From Cryphonectria parasitica EP155 (taxonomy: Eukaryota > Ascomycota > Sordariomycetes > Diaporthales > Cryphonectriaceae): 64,000 bases of DNA. Made by a program: the position numbers and the translations under genes. How positions within the stretch are numbered: the first letter of the stretch is position 1; each line of letters begins with the position of its first letter. This document shows, in pieces, positions 1 through 12,066 of this stretch. The notes under the pieces were generated by a model. That model did not search any database, was not told the DNA's origin, and was given only the letters and a program-made list of their open reading frames with translations. Where the stretch lies: positions 4,368,068-4,432,067 of the forward strand of contig NW_024468910.1 of NCBI RefSeq assembly GCF_011745365.1, written 5' to 3'.

Positions 1-687
1 GGGGCCTTCGAGTTCCAGGGCCAGAAGTGCAGCGCTACGTCGCGCCTGTATGTAGCCAAGAGCGTCTGGCCGGCGCTCAAGGAGAAGCTGGTCGCGGAGA
101 CGGAGAAGCTCAAGGTTGGTGTGCCGTGGGAGGCGCAGAACTTTGTGGGTCCCGTCATCCATGAGGCCTCCTTCAAGAAGCTCAGCGGGGCCATCGACGC
201 CGCCAAGGATGACAAGGAGCTCGAGCTAGTCACCGGTGGCCGGTACGACGACTCCAAGGGCTACTACGTGCATCCCACCATCTATCAGACGACGAACCCA
301 GCGCATTCTTATCTGAGAAGTGAGTTCTTTGGACCGATCCTCACGGCGTACGTGTACGACGACAGTCAGCCCGACGGGTTCGTCAAGGCGTGCGAGCTGG
401 TGGACTCCACGTCCGAGTATGGCCTGACGGGCTCGGTGTTTGCAGCCGACCGCGCAGTTGTGAGGGTCGCAGAGGATGCGTTGCGCAATGCGGCCGGCAA
501 CTTCTACATCAACTGCAAGAGCACCGGCGCGGTGGTGGGACAGCAGCCGTTCGGGGGCGCAAGGGCCTCCGGCACCAATGACAAGGCGGGAAGCGCGGCG
601 ATCATGGGCCGGTTTGTCAGCATGAGGACCATGAAGGAAGAGTTTGGGGCGACCACCAGGGTCGAGTATCCGAGCAATGAGGTCTGA
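1..687 (+). CDS. PUT2: Delta-1-pyrroline-5-carboxylate dehydrogenase, 3' part (gene starts before the window)
   Basis: The reading frame is open from the first base and encodes the last 228 residues of an ALDH4-type aldehyde dehydrogenase. This family oxidises glutamate semialdehyde/P5C to glutamate with NAD+ in the mitochondrion, the second step of proline catabolism. Visible marks: the catalytic cysteine in GQKCSA (fragment residue 10), the conserved EFFGPI segment near residue 108 that binds the cofactor in ALDHs, and the C-terminal PFGGARASGTNDKAG signature. There is no intron in this part and the frame ends at TGA 685-687. The N-terminal targeting sequence and the Rossmann fold lie outside the window. 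The yeast name is PUT2 and the Aspergillus name prnC. Family assignment is secure; I saw nothing in the fragment suggesting a defect. Confidence 0.93.
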   Translation, partial: GAFEFQGQKCSATSRLYVAKSVWPALKEKLVAETEKLKVGVPWEAQNFVGPVIHEASFKKLSGAIDAAKDDKELELVTGGRYDDSKGYYVHPTIYQTTNPAHSYLRSEFFGPILTAYVYDDSQPDGFVKACELVDSTSEYGLTGSVFAADRAVVRVAEDALRNAAGNFYINCKSTGAVVGQQPFGGARASGTNDKAGSAAIMGRFVSMRTMKEEFGATTRVEYPSNEV

Positions 688-893
688 GCGTACGATCAAG
701 TACGGGGAAGCCATTCCGACAATTGCATATCGGCACATTCATCGAATCTTCCAAAAATGGAACAGGATGGTTTGCAGTTCAAGGTTACGATCGGCATGTG
801 ACAGGCAAAAGTGGTCTAGATGTGCCGGGTTTCCTCTTACAGCTCAGCAGCACAAGAGCATGATGCTGCCCCGTTTTGGGATGAAGGTCGCAG

Positions 894-950
894 CACGTGA
901 GCAGTGTCACGAGTGTGGAAGGACCCGGGGTTGCTGCAGGTGAGCACGTG
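894..950. promoter_or_regulatory. Two CACGTG E-boxes 51 bp apart
   Basis: CACGTG occurs at 894-899 and again at 945-950, about 1.4 kb upstream of the bHLH start codon. The bHLH protein encoded next door has the H-E-R contact residues of class B bHLH factors, which recognise CACGTG, so autoregulation is possible. Single CACGTG boxes also occur elsewhere in the window at roughly the chance rate, so only the spacing and location are notable. Confidence 0.35.
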
Positions 951-1200
951 GGTACCTCTCAGGCCAGGAAGCTTGGAAAAGTGGTCCTGTCTGAAATCGC
1001 TAGCCAGCCAATGTTCATCTTGATTCGAATCATGCCTCAGGTGCTGACTGCTACTCTGTAGTAATTTATGTGCACCCTTCTGTCAGACCCCGAATTTCAT
1101 GCTAACCTAGGAAGCCTGTAGGGAGAGTACCAGAAAAGTGCTGATGGTGTATACATGTCGCTTGTGCACACTGAAGGTAGAACGGAAGAAGAACTCCAAT

Positions 1201-1201
1201 C

Positions 1202-1232
<31 letters not shown>

Positions 1233-1234
1233 GT
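1201..1234. repeat. CT dinucleotide microsatellite
   Basis: Near-perfect CT repeat interrupted twice by GT, in the intergenic region upstream of the bHLH gene. Confidence 0.9.
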
Positions 1235-2376
1235 CACACATGTATATTCCAGAGCATGTGAGCTAGTTTCGTAGGCCTCAAATAGTCTCCCTTGATTGAA
1301 GAGATGAGTGAGAGGGTTGCTGAGAGGAGAAAAAGAAGGAGAAACCCCCACGTCCCTCGAAACTTTCCCCACGTCCCTCAACTTAACGAATTTCTATCCA
1401 AAGTACCATGGTAGCACCGAGCGGCAGTAGCTAGAACTGAGTAGGCAAGGTGGAAACAGCACTACCATAGTATTGTCATGGCATATCTTATGCTGGACTA
1501 GAGCGTAGCAGCGTTTCGTAGCTTGCGTAAGATGTACTGTATAGCACTATGCGCAGTAGTAGGAGACGGTTGGCCTCGCGTGTCATGGATCAGGGCGGCT
1601 CCATTCTCAACGCAGCGTCAACAGCACGAGGCGCCATGCTCGACGCCTATTCGCTGCTGCTCACACGAGCACTTGCCGGGAACGACCACCTTCTCTCTCA
1701 CACCCAAGAATTCTCACCACGAGGGTAATGACAGGACCAAGTGCAACGGACAGAAAAGATTTGGGACAGAAAAAAGAAAAAAAGATGATAGGCCGAAAGT
1801 CTTTGGAGCTGGAGCCCATTGGAGGGGAGGGTCGCGTTCTTCTAAGTCGAGCTGTGTATTGCTCGTGCCATCTTCTTTTTGCCTTCTTTCCCCTCTTTCC
1901 TTCAAGATAGTAGAGGAAGTCACATGGGTGATTCTTTCTCGTTCTCGCTACTGTCCTTTCTAATCGTCGCCTCGTTCATTCAGTCTAGGCTTCTCTCCCC
2001 CTTCCTCTTCCCTCTCCTTCCTAAGCCTCACTCGCTCTCCCTTCGCGAAAGAGACGTGCCTTCTACGTCAGACGTTGTTGTATCCTGATCTTGGGCCTCG
2101 CGACTCTCTTTACACAGCCTCACAACGCAACGCAACGTAAAGGCGACCCCGGTGACCCATCGTGCCGTATACATTCCTCTCCTTGCCTCTGGTCTCCACG
2201 CATCCCATCTCGATCCTCTGCATGGTCATCGCCCAGAATTGACGACCGAGCACGACATCAGCATCTTACTACGAACCTGACGGCATCAAGGTCAACGTCA
2301 GAACTTGTTGGTGATATCGGCTCTATCTTTTCGGAAGAAAATCCTCACCACACGGGGCCAACAGGAACAGCAAGAC

Positions 2377-3760
2377 ATGCCCCGAACGGCTTTGCCCCCG
2401 ACGCCAGCCTCGTCAACAGACATCCGTGGCAAGGATGGGACCAAACAGCTGTCCTCCCTGCAGATGACCTTTGAGCTGCCACCGGCGGCCATGACGAGCG
2501 AGGCGAGCCGGTTAGCTGGTCCTGAGGATGATGACATGCGTGGCAGCAAAATGGGCACCCCAGACTCGCCCGTGTCCCTGACTTCGCCTAAGAAGTCTTA
2601 CCCCATACAGCCCAGTGAGACCGTCAAGGCAAGGAGACGGCCGTCCGCCGCCACAGCTGCTGCCTCCTCATTCGCGTTGCCGCCTCCTCCTGCGAGATCC
2701 CGCAAGATTATCCAGATGAAGCCCCGCGCGCTGGAGGAGAAAAACAAAAAGCCCGCACCCGAGCCTGTAACGGCGGCAGGTGCCGGCAAGGGCCCAGGCA
2801 AGAAAGCCGCCGCCGCCGCCGCCGCCAACGCCGCTTCTGCCCCAAAGGCGAGCGAGGCTGTGACGTCGAAAAAGAAGCAACCATCCGCGACGAGCGCCGC
2901 TGGACGGAAGATCGCAAGGAAGACAGCGCACAGCTTGATTGAGAGGAGGCGGAGGTCTAAGATGAACGAGGAGTTCGCCGTGCTGAAGGGTATGATACCG
3001 GCCTGTGAGGGGGAGATGCATAAATTGGCTATACTACAGGTGAGTCTGGGGGAGCCCTAGACCAATTCATCGTGAAACCTGTGGCTGACCTTCGTAGGCA
3101 TCGATCGAATATGTCCGGTATCTGCAGGATTGTATCGAGAAGCTGAAGGCACAGAGAGACCCCCAGACACCCTTTGAGATGGCAGGGATGGCCAGCAGCT
3201 CGGAGCGGGAATCATACAGCCCTGACCAGGCAGACCAACAGCAGCAAAATGCCAACACGGAGGATGAACAACAGCCAGATGTGGAGATGACAGGCTCTGA
3301 TCTCGCACACTCACCTACATCTACCACATGCCCGCCATCTTTGCCTTCTGCCGTATCGAACCATACAGCCATGCCGTCTGTACCAGCAGACCAGCAGGAC
3401 GACATGTCGCCAGCTGCTCACTGCCGCCGACACGAGTCTTATGCCTTCTCCTCGACTGGTGTGCCGTCGTACGAACACCATAGGCACTACAGCTTTCATA
3501 GCGCAACGACATCACCCGCTGTCGGGCCCGGTTGGGGAATGCCGAGCTACGCGCCCAGCAACCAGTCCGCCGCGGGCTCGGCGCTCACGAGCCCCGCGCT
3601 GGGACCGCTGCGGGAGGAGCGTGATCTGGACCAGGAGGCCACTGCCGCGCTGTTGATGCTAAATACTGACCGCAGGGGAACAGTATCCGGCCGGAGCGGC
3701 GAGACAAACTCTAGTAATCCGGCGAGAGGGATGAGCGTACGAGACCTGCTGAGTTCGTAA
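2377..3760 (+). CDS. bHLH (Myc-type) transcription factor, two exons
   Basis: Exons 2377-3039 and 3098-3760; intron 3040-3097 (58 nt, GTGAGT donor, GCTGAC branch site, TAG acceptor) interrupts the loop/helix 2 region. The product is 441 aa. Residues about 120-180 are Ala/Lys-rich and basic. The bHLH lies at about 182-238: basic region HSLIERRRRSKMNEEF with H185, E189 and R193 (the H-E-R triad that contacts CACGTG), then helix 1, a short loop through PACEG, and helix 2 running into IEYVRYLQDCIEKL. The C-terminal half is low complexity (Gln, Ser, Pro) and ends in the compact motif GMSVRDLLSS. The frame is open upstream to 2305, but ATG 2377 follows a purine-rich leader and is the best start. 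Known relatives act in growth, sclerotium or conidial development and metabolism; I cannot assign an ortholog. The long gene-free flanks fit a heavily regulated gene. Confidence 0.88.
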
Positions 3761-6728
3761 GGGCACATACTTGCCGTAATTTTTTTTGGTTATATGGGAC
3801 TTCGTCTTTGGACCCCTTTGCAGCACTGGTGTCCTGGCCTGCCGTTCAGATAGTATCCTTATGTCGGGATCGTAAGCCTCATTTTGAGCTGGACATTTGG
3901 CTGGTCTGAGCACGACTTATCATCTCGATGCTTTTGAGCTCTCCATTCGCCCTTGTGTCTTTTCTTCTGCTATTATTTCTTTTCAAAAACGCTGATGCGT
4001 TTGGGGACATCTGCTTCGGCCTCTCTAGGTGTTGGTGATCTTGGTCCCGGTCTATAGATTGCGGACAGTCTTGGGCGCGATTGATACGTGTCTCGGGGAT
4101 TCATCTTAAAGTAACACGGAATCAAGATAAGACACGGTGATTATAACGATGATACTTCGGATCTCATGATGGCATCCACAAGCGAAGTTGACCAACGGCT
4201 GCTGTCACAATAGTTAATAGAATTTATCTCCCACGAGCTAAACAGCCGCAAATTTGGAGGCTGTTATGTTCGCATGAGTGGCGTAACTTGATGCACGTCG
4301 CCTGCAGAAGACGTCCAGGAACGGACAACTTTGGTAGAGTGTAGCTGAAAGTCTTTCAGCCCAATCAAGTTGCCATAGTGGGTGGCATGAGTGAGCGTAG
4401 ACGGAGGTGACTTGGCCTTCCCTCCTTACAGCCAGACAGCTCTGATCAGATCCATGATGACTGAGTATCTTGAGACGGCATCCGCTTACAACCCCCCCCC
4501 CTCCTCCTCACCCCCCTCCTTTCTGCCTTCCATTCAGCCGTGGCATATACTCAGCTCGCCGCATAACGCCACTACTCGCAAAGGATGTAACTGCTTGGCT
4601 AGATGGCTGGGTTTTCTCAGTCCACTCTCCGCCTCCGGTCCTGCCCCCTTTTTCCTCCTACACCACCACTTTCTCAAGTTTGAGAACCAGTGAAGAACAT
4701 GCTCTGATTGTCCAAGATTATCGTGAACCTAGTTCTGTGGTCAAGACGATAGTGTCTCCACATGTCTTCTTCTTCTTCTCAGGGTCAATCCTAGTGTCTC
4801 AGAAAAAGACGGGCTCAAAACTCATCCCCGCCATCCTCATCTGCTGCCGCGCCTGACAGTGCGGAGCTTGAGGGTGGACTGACGTAGCATACGTGCGGCC
4901 TGGTGGAGAACATCATCTGGGCGGCGCTGCTCGGCGGTGGTTGAGCCGTTGAAATTTTAACGATGAAGACGTAGGGACCTGGTAGGGAGGAGAGAGAAAG
5001 CAGACTAGGAATAGACTTATCAAGACCTTGTTTTGGGAGACTGTTGGGGGTACCTTTGCGACGGGAGCAGTTTGCAAGTGGTGAGTCCTATAGTTTCGCA
5101 TTTCATCTCCAAGTTCCAAGACTTTTCAAGTGGTTGGAAAAGGTATTGAGGAAGGTACATCTTGCCTCTGGGATGGTGGTGACGACGAGCAGCATTTGCC
5201 TGTCGCGCCTCCAAGAAAATACGATGAGATGCAAGAAACAACTGAGCCCGCTGGGATCGTCACCCACCTCCAGGAGATGACAAACGTAGATTACAGTAGC
5301 ATCGGATACCACCACCTCAAGAGAGAGAGCGAGATAGAAAAAGAGGGTAGGAGTTACCGTTTCACCGCACTTGACGGCTGTTCCCACCGGGGAACATACT
5401 GGAGCGACAGAGGAAAAACTTGCAGCCGAGGCTGGCTGCCAACTCGATCATGAACCAAAGAGGCATCGTGATAGGTTATTTGGCCAAATGAGCCCCCCTC
5501 CCCGTCTTCTTCCTCTCCCCCCTTCCAACCTACCTGTCGAGATCGAAAAGAACTTCACCTCACCCTTGGCCGACGCTGCCCGACCAGAGGTCCAGTAGAG
5601 ACACGAAAATATTCAGCTCTTTACCTTCAACAGGAAAGGAGAACACCCTTCGGTGAACACACACACCGATCCTCCGTGCCACAATGCGAAAGACACACGA
5701 TGATCTAAAGAACCAACCTGATGGCGTGTTGGCGGGCGTCGCAGCCTTGTTTCGTCCGGGTTCGGGCACCGAAGAAACCAGGTCGTCGCCCACCACATGA
5801 CACAAAGTTTTCCGAGGGGCCGGATGGGAAAGAGCACCGGCGTGATGATTGGCCGCGAAACTTCCGCGCCGACTGGTCGAGTCATTTCCAAGGGATTCAG
5901 CCAGCCTTCTTTCTGCCTGCTCCCCGGAAGGATGCAACGAGGCTCGGAAAGAGATGTGTCCGTTGGTAAATGCTGCCCACGCCAACTGCTTTATTCTGCA
6001 GCAAATTCGATTGAGGTCTGGTACGGGGAAAGAGAGGGGGGGGGGGGTGCGGGAAGGGGCAAGCGCCTGTGGCGTGTAGAAGGCAAAACCTCCTTCCTGT
6101 TCTGGCACTGCACAGATGAGAATGGCGAAAAAGCCGTCTCGACCCGACAATATGGGGTAGGAGCGATCCTCTGGGACCTGCGATTCCGGGCTATGAGGGT
6201 CACGATGACATGACAACAAAGGGCCAATGTCCTTGCGTTTCTCGCTCGAGAAAGCTCTGGGGAGGCGTACTGACTTCGGGCTCTGCCTGTCCGTTGTACC
6301 TGGGTCAGGAGTGCAAACTCGTGACATCTGTGGTCTCTGCAAGGGCCCTCTGTAGTGCTGAGTGAGGGAGAAGGAAATGGTGTACCACCTTTTCCAACAT
6401 GGTGGTGATGGTGTCGTCGCCTCCTGCTCGCAGCAGCATGATGAGCTAGAGCAAGGACGACTCCTGCGAACCAAACCAACGGGTTGGGCTTTCTCTCTTC
6501 TCCCCTCTCACCCCAACGAAGCTTCTCCCAGTGTGCTAGAATGCCGCCTCGTTGACTTTAACCTTGTATGAGTTTGCCCCCAGGCCGTTCATTAGGCAAG
6601 GCGATGAAAATCGGCATTGACAGATTTGGCCACGACGTGGTATTGCTTCTTTGGTACCTGCTCTAGAAACGCCTGAAATTCGGAACCAAGCTGGAGGACA
6701 CATCAGGGCCCCCACCCCCCGCAAAACA

Positions 6729-6778
6729 CGTGTGGGTGTGGGGGTGTGTGTGTGTGTCTGTGGGTGTCTGTGTGTGTG
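6729..6778. repeat. GT-rich microsatellite
   Basis: Imperfect GT/GGGTGT array of about 50 bases inside the 9.5 kb gene-free stretch. Confidence 0.85.
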
Positions 6779-9700
6779 AAGGCCCGGGAAGGAGGGAGCG
6801 GGGGAGGCAGGCTCCCAATGGGTGACCATGGCGAGCTGAGAGAAGGAGAGTTGGATCTCCTCCCAAATCCGTACCTTGCATAGTCTTGGGAAGCAAGTCA
6901 GGCGCTAACTTCTGCAGGTGGTGCCTTGGCGGAAGCTGAGGGCAGGATTACCCTCATGCCCCGCCCAGCACGTGATGGCATGAAGTGTGGCGTTCCTCTG
7001 ATTCGAAGCCTGCGAGGCTACCATCATCAGGTTTTAAGTGTGCCACCACCAGCGCACCACATCATGATCATCATTGGTTGCAGAGAGGCGGTGGCATGGA
7101 GTGGTCCGCCGGCTGCCTCGGGCTGGTCGAATCAGATCGTGTCATCCGCCTGAGAAGATCTCCAAGCACCGGATGCCGTGTCAATTGTTCCCTGTTCTGC
7201 CATGTCATATGTCTGTTCTTTCAAAAGGACAAGAAAAGAAACAATAGATCAAATGTCTAGAACGTTTGATGGAAATTAATGTTGGTGCAGGGGGAAACCA
7301 AGGAAAGAGCGGTGAACATGTGAGAGTTTCTTTCGTGAAGCAGCAGTGCCTATTGGTAAACTGAAGGAATTGCGAAACCCCGGGCCCTGGAAAGAGTGAT
7401 GGTCATGAGTAAGTAAACTACAGATACACCACAGTCACAAGCTTTAGAGCGAGGTCTTCAGCAGCGATACTGCCTGCAGCGTCCCTGGCACCTGCCCTTC
7501 AGCGCCTGTTTCGGCCCTGCATTGGTGCTTATGCAGGATGTGGGGCCGCCACATGCCGTCTCGTACAGCGCACTCCAGTGCAGTATAATATTGTACTGTG
7601 TGATAGTTGAGAGTTTGTGTATGCAGGCTCATCTTAACGTGGTTGTGCGAAGTGAGTCTGGGTGGCCGGCCCATTAGTATTTTTATTTTCAAATGCTCGT
7701 GAGAGGTGCTCGGAATCGACTGGTCAACTGAAGGCGTCTCCCCTCCAGGGCGAAGGATTCTGGCTATACTATGTACTGTGTAGCATCTTCCCCATAGAAT
7801 AGTTGTTGCGTCAGCATGACTGGGGAATTATACTGTAGTGGTTAAACAAAGCTCACGCCCCCATCGCGCGATGGAAGGGGCTGCAGAAGCCAGGCGATTT
7901 TACTTGCTCTTCCTAGTGCCTTGGGCCAGGAAGTCCGTCGAGAGTGTACCGTGGTACTTAACGGAAACAACTGGGCGAAAGTGTATCTTGCATGCCCAGC
8001 CTGGGCATATGGGCTTTACCCTGGGGATCGTGAACAGTGGACCGGTCGCACAGACAGCGGGTGCGTACCGCAAGCGGGTCAAGACGCCGGGGCTGCGTAG
8101 GAGTCCGCTCTTTTCCCGAGCTTGTGAGAGTTTTGATGTTCTAGGGCTGCTAGCTATCATGAGAGAAATGCTATAGTAACAGGACATATGGTAAAGGAGC
8201 TTGACAGGTAGGTCACTAACACTCGCCCCCTCCTCCTAGTCTGATAAGTATTCCATCAGCCGGAGCAAGAAAGGTCTGCGATGGGTTCCAGATTGATGAA
8301 GGGCCAGCCCAGCGTGGGATAAACTTGATTCCTATCCATGGACCCTCGGGTCGACATGCCTTTAGAGAGGGAAATGGTGTGCTGCTGTGCTGTTCACAGC
8401 GTTATCGTGACCCTGGTCGTCCTCGGTTGTATGAATGCCGTATGTTGCGATTCAAACCCCGCTCGCCGAAACGCGGCCTGCAAACGTAAGATCGTTTCAA
8501 CGCGGCGGAGTCAATCACACACCAGAAAGAAAGAAGACGGAAAAAAGGAAAAAAAGAGGAACTTGTGATCTCATCTCATCTCCCAAAGTCAAGACGAGAC
8601 ACACCGTATGTCCCAGAGACGAAGATAAGCAGAAAAGAAAAAAAAAATATGGCGCGGTCATCTCATCTAAAAACCGTTGCGTTGGCAGAAAACTAGAGCA
8701 ACAACCCCAGCCAAAGAAAAGGAAAAGAAAGATAATCAACCAAAAACCAGGTCCCAAGCTCATCTGCGTGCCGCTCTGTGTGTCACCACGGCTATGCCAT
8801 GCACGATCTGATCTTGTTCAGGCACGCGGAGATTGACAGCACGGCAGGGTACAAGTTGGGACGGTACTGAATGGTGCGGCGGATTGTGTCTGCCGTCTGG
8901 TCAAGGTCTCAAGTTGAAAAATGTGTATTCAAAGGATTGTGGCACTTGTGGGCTGCATGGTAATGCGGAGTTGGATGAAAGGTAGAGCCAAGGTCCAGGG
9001 TCTGGTAATAGCGGCAAGTTCCATAACGCCCTGTCCCTGCTGTGCCTGCTTCATCCGCTTCTTTCTACAAATCCTTGCCCCTGCCATCTGCTACTGCTGG
9101 GCTCTGTGTGTGGCCTGTGCTCAGGAACACAGTGGGCCTTTTAGGCTCTTCCACAACACCACCGTCCTATAGTAGAATCCCTACTCTGGAGATAAGTGAC
9201 CCCTTCCGCCACGCCCATTCATCATCACAGCCTCAAAGCACACCAACGCCGTCGTGGAGGTTCGGTGAGCTATCGATGTGAGGTCAGGTAGCCAATGGAA
9301 CGTACAAGACTGCCAGAGCATGCGAGAAAGGAAAAATCGTTATGGCGACCTATCGTCGCATCAACGAATATCAATGACGATCATATTTTTGTACCGGTGG
9401 CGATGGCAACTGACTGACCGAAGGGCTGCCTCCTCGCATGCTGCTAAGGTTGTACAGATTGACGAGACTATCTTTTTCACATCTCTCTCGCTCTCTCTCA
9501 TTCTCTGTCTTGTCAAGCATCATTTTGCAGACCAGACCAGCGTTACATCTAGTCCCTCATGTGATGGCTGCCACAATCTGTGCAGATGCACGCGCCGCTC
9601 ATCTTGGCACCTTATACTGCGACCACCCTCGGCCCTCTCTACTCTGTCCAGAGTAGCTCCGGAGCCAGATCAAGGCATGGCCCACATCTCAGTGGCCCCC

Positions 9701-12053
9701 GGTACTTTTGGTTCCTGAATCATCACCACAATCGTTAACACCACCACCACCACGACGAACCTATCTTGGGAATGCGGGACTTGGAGGCCCTATCTTCAGA
9801 CGATGATGGTCAGCAAGACCGGCCTTTGGTACTGTAAGGAGGACTGTCCAGACCGAGCTCTGTCATGCCGTACATACCGTACCTTGCAGTAGCAGCTCGT
9901 CTTTTTTCCCCAGGGGATCGACACATCATCTACCACACATGAAAGAGAACAATTCTGGATACGAGGAAATACCCCCAACGGTCGCGTCCAATAGCCGCCA
10001 TCCACGAATGCAGGTCGGCTCTCTCGGTATTCAAGTCAGGAAATCCCCCTCCCTTTCCAACCTTGGGCTCGGCTGCGCGTAAAGGATCCCAACCCCCCTT
10101 GAGTCAGTCAGCTCTCTTAAAAGAGAGCCCCAGACGCCGTGAGCCCAACATGCAGTAGTACTCCTCCTCGTAAAACACGCTACTACGGAGTTGTGTGCGG
10201 AGAAATCGGCCGTGTGGACCACCTTCTTATCCACATCCCGTGAAGAGGGGGTTATCATCGGGACTCTTTGGTACCCTGGGAACGGCAGAGGCCGATCCGA
10301 GCTTCTCCCTGCCCAGGTGACCCCGTCCGAGTACGAACAGAAGGCTGTTCTTACCTCATCTGGCATCAACAGAAAAGGAAGCACATGGAACAATACTATG
10401 GTATATTCAAGGCCAGACCATGGTCTCGGTCCATCTCGCTTAGCTGGTCACCGCCATTGTCCATAAGCGCGCGCACCTGGTCTTCCCCTTCCTCTTCTTC
10501 TCAAGAGGAGGAGGCACCTTGTCCCAACAGCAGCATCAAGCTGTTTTGATGGGTCCTTTTTGAAAAAGCGGTGGTCTTCCTGCCGTCAGACCGAATGCGG
10601 CTGATGTCTGAGGCATAGACGACAGCCAAGCTGGGTCCGCTTCGCAGCCACTCCGGCCACGGCGTGATGTGTGAGCTGTCATATGCTACAAAGTATGTAT
10701 CTTGGAGGTGGGTAATCGGTGAATGAGGCTGTCGGCTGGCGAGGCGGCGTGCGTGGCTGACGTATTTGCAACGGGGCGGTTCACACACACATTCTCTCTC
10801 TATGCAACTGCTCCGTACGTGCAGGCTGATTCCTCAGGCTCGTCATTATCCATCCACCAACAGCACCACCCGATCAGGCACCAAGAGGGCTCCTCGCTTC
10901 TAACGCACACCCTTCCGGTCGAGGCTATGAAGAGCCACACTCAGAGGTCCGCTACTCCACCATCTCGGCGGTACTATTATTTCCCCTTTTTTTCTTTCTT
11001 TCTTTGATACGGTACACCGATACTGCTGTTGTTACTGCTGCTGCTTAGGCTCTTCGCATCGGTGACCCCAATCCGGCTTGTAAATGGTGACCCGCATGGC
11101 ACACAGTGGGCTTGGCAGAAAAAACAAGAAAGAAAAAAAAAATAAGAAAAAGGCTCGAGTTGTCGCTAGAGTTTGCCATTGGCCATGGAAATAAAATTAC
11201 ATATGCAACCTCACCTGCAGGCACTTCCACCTGCCAGCTGGTCTAGCTGCTGCTGGCACACGGCGCGGGTGCCACCTGGCACCACCGATACCTGGCATCC
11301 TCGGCCGTCCCTGACCGAAGCAGCTAGCCCATGAGCCTTGTCACCAGCCTGCATGCTCCAGATCCTTCAAGCAGAGGCAGACATTGGCTACTCTGAACAC
11401 CCTCAGTCGATTAAGCCACAGGCCCAGAATGGATTGTTCTTAGGAGCTGTAATTGCGGGCAAGAGGACAGACATGTGATGCCTGAAGGGGGATGCAAAAG
11501 ATGGTCTCGACAAGTCGGTTAGGATTTGTTCGGTGTAAGTCTCGCATCTGGGCCCCTGAGGGGTTGTGGAACCGACGGCATACCATCTGTGAAAAGAGGG
11601 ACTTGCTATGGTACTCCCTCTCTTGATCGGATCGCCAGGGGGGCCCATCAAAAGAACCTAGGTCTATCCTTGCTCCTTGTCAATCCTTCTCGCGTCAGAG
11701 AGGGTCTGTGCCGGCTTAGGACAAACGGCTCCATCGTTACTACCTGTCGACACAGGCCCTAATACCACTGTGTATGTGTGCATTGCTGAACGTCCTATGT
11801 AGGAGGCCGACCAGTGATGCTGCTTTGGAGGTAGCGAAATCATCAAGTCTCTGCCCAACCAAGAAATCAGACTGGTGGATATTATGAGAGCTGCCACCCA
11901 CCAGAGCATCTTAAGCCTCATTGGATACCGATAGCGAGAACCAGAAGCCGGTCGGATCTGGTTTGACAGCAAGAGTCTCGAGAGATATCTTATTCCCTGG
12001 CCCTGCCGCTAGACCACAAGGAGAATTCCACACCTCTAGCGGCATTACTTTAA

Positions 12054-12066
12054 CACTATAGTAGTG
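12054..12066. repeat. Short palindrome CACTA-TAG-TAGTG
   Basis: A perfect 5-bp inverted repeat with a 3-base centre. It belongs to the dispersed TAC/GTA palindrome family, and further GTAGTAC/GTACGATA words follow within 60 bases. Confidence 0.5.

Larger units (their letters stand above)
688..2376. other. Intergenic: P5CDH 3' flank and bHLH promoter/leader
   Basis: No gene seen. It contains two CACGTG boxes (894, 945), a CT microsatellite (1201-1234), a perfect TACCATGGTA palindrome (1404-1413), and a strongly pyrimidine-rich stretch at about 1840-2050 typical of fungal core promoters and 5' leaders. Short open frames (for example 1523-1963) have no protein-like composition. Confidence 0.6.

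Noticed and set aside
5560..6474. 304-codon minus-strand frame in the gene desert
   Set aside because: No domain, signal sequence or splice context; Pro/Ser/Arg/Cys-rich wording typical of random GC-rich DNA with poly-Gly/Pro from a homopolymer.
8440..8470. GATTCAAACCCC, resembling a tRNA B box
   Set aside because: The T-arm cannot form (base 53 does not pair) and no A box or acceptor stem is found upstream.
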